Assembly (NCBI GenBank): GCA_936943315.1 | Contig: CAKZJM010000158.1 | Coordinates: 1 to 7,382, forward strand | DNA from: an uncultured Methylophilus sp. | Lineage (GTDB): Bacteria > Pseudomonadota > Gammaproteobacteria > Burkholderiales > Methylophilaceae | DNA: 7,382 bases | Direction of reading: 5' to 3' | Part shown: one piece after another, positions 6,909 through 7,382 of the stretch | How the letters are laid out: each line of letters starts with the position of its first letter | How positions within the stretch are numbered: position 1 is the stretch's first letter | Notes under the pieces: model-generated | What the model was told of the DNA's origin: nothing | Database searches by the model: none | The model's input: the letters and a program-made list of their open reading frames with translations, nothing else | Position numbers and translations under genes: made by a program

Positions 6909-7382
6909 TTATTGCTTACGGGCAATCAAACCCAGCTTGAGGGCTTTACTTGCGGCCTGGCTGCGGGTTTCCACATCCAGTTTGCGCAGGATGTTTTGCA
7001 CGTGATTTTTAATCGTGAGCGGGCTGACCTGCATGATATTGCCGATCTCCCAATTGGTTTTACCTGCCTGCAACCATTCCAGCACTTCGAGTTCGCGCTT
7101 GCTCAAGGGCTTGATGCGGCCATTGCGCGCAGTCGTGGATAAGATAGAGGGACATTTATTGGCAGTGACTTTGACGATGGCGCAATGCAAGTGCGGCATC
7201 AACAACTCCAAGAGATGGGCTGTTTGCGCATTAACCGGTGAACTGAGGCGACCAAACATGACCATGGTGGCAATACGGCTGTGCTCATTGCCAAACCCAT
7301 GTACAACAAAGCGCTTGAGCTCGGAAGCGAGCATACGCTCAGCGTCGACATGTTCTACCGCGTAGTGGTTATATTGCTGGGA
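6909..7382 (-). CDS. epsA: LuxR-type regulator, EpsA-like (PEP-CTERM-associated), 5' end outside window
   Basis: The frame is open from the right edge to a TAA at 6909, giving the last 157 residues. Residues 92-153 of this fragment (about 7109-6924) form a complete GerE/LuxR helix-turn-helix. It contains LSKRELEVLEWL, then GKTNWEIGNIM, then the recognition helix SPLTIKNHVQNILRKL, with the usual conserved Glu, Gly, Thr, Val and Lys-Leu. The preceding part (VMFGRLSSPVNAQ, HLLELLMPHLHCAIVKV) resembles the sensor part of EpsA-type regulators, known from methylotroph exopolysaccharide and PEP-CTERM/exosortase loci, rather than a receiver domain or a typical AHL-binding domain. The likely role is transcriptional control of exopolysaccharide or surface protein genes, here probably the adjacent PEP-CTERM gene. 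The EpsA name rests on remembered family resemblance; the LuxR assignment is secure. Confidence 0.8.
   Translation of the reverse strand, partial: SQQYNHYAVEHVDAERMLASELKRFVVHGFGNEHSRIATMVMFGRLSSPVNAQTAHLLELLMPHLHCAIVKVTANKCPSILSTTARNGRIKPLSKRELEVLEWLQAGKTNWEIGNIMQVSPLTIKNHVQNILRKLDVETRSQAASKALKLGLIARKQ

Overview
The window carries five genes, all on the minus strand. Read in the direction of transcription (right to left) they are: the 3' part of a LuxR-type regulator resembling EpsA of exosortase/PEP-CTERM bacteria (cut by the right edge); a secreted PEP-CTERM protein; a secreted, cysteine-rich protein with the layout of a PstS-like periplasmic binding protein; an outer-membrane TpsB transporter of the FhaC/ShlB type; and the first 767 residues of its filamentous-haemagglutinin-like TpsA partner (cut by the left edge). 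No rRNA, tRNA, CRISPR array or insertion sequence is visible.

The EpsA-like regulator, the PEP-CTERM protein with a C-terminal V-P-E-A-D-S variant, and the TpsA extended signal peptide together suggest a betaproteobacterium of moderate GC. A methylotroph or relative (Methylophilaceae/Nitrosomonadales) is a reasonable guess, but this is inference from family knowledge and not proven by the window.

Layout: 1-2302 tpsA-like gene (partial), 35 bp gap, 2338-4029 tpsB-like gene with a TTG start. Then comes a 252 bp intergenic region with GGACTA/TAGTCC inverted repeats and a strong terminator. Next are 4282-5709 (PstS-like secreted protein), an 81 bp gap with a hairpin, and 5791-6618 (PEP-CTERM protein). 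A 290 bp intergenic region with two near-identical CTAGTCC-N4-GGACTAG inverted repeats follows, then 6909-7382 (EpsA-like, partial).

Working model (inference): the GGACTAG elements are binding sites for the neighbouring EpsA-like regulator. They would tie together three transcription units: the regulator, the PEP-CTERM plus PstS-like pair, and the TpsB/TpsA pair. Every non-regulator product is exported, so the locus looks like a co-regulated cell-surface or extracellular-matrix module. A 7-base C tract early in the tpsA-like gene could switch that adhesin off by slippage, because a stop follows at once in both alternative frames.
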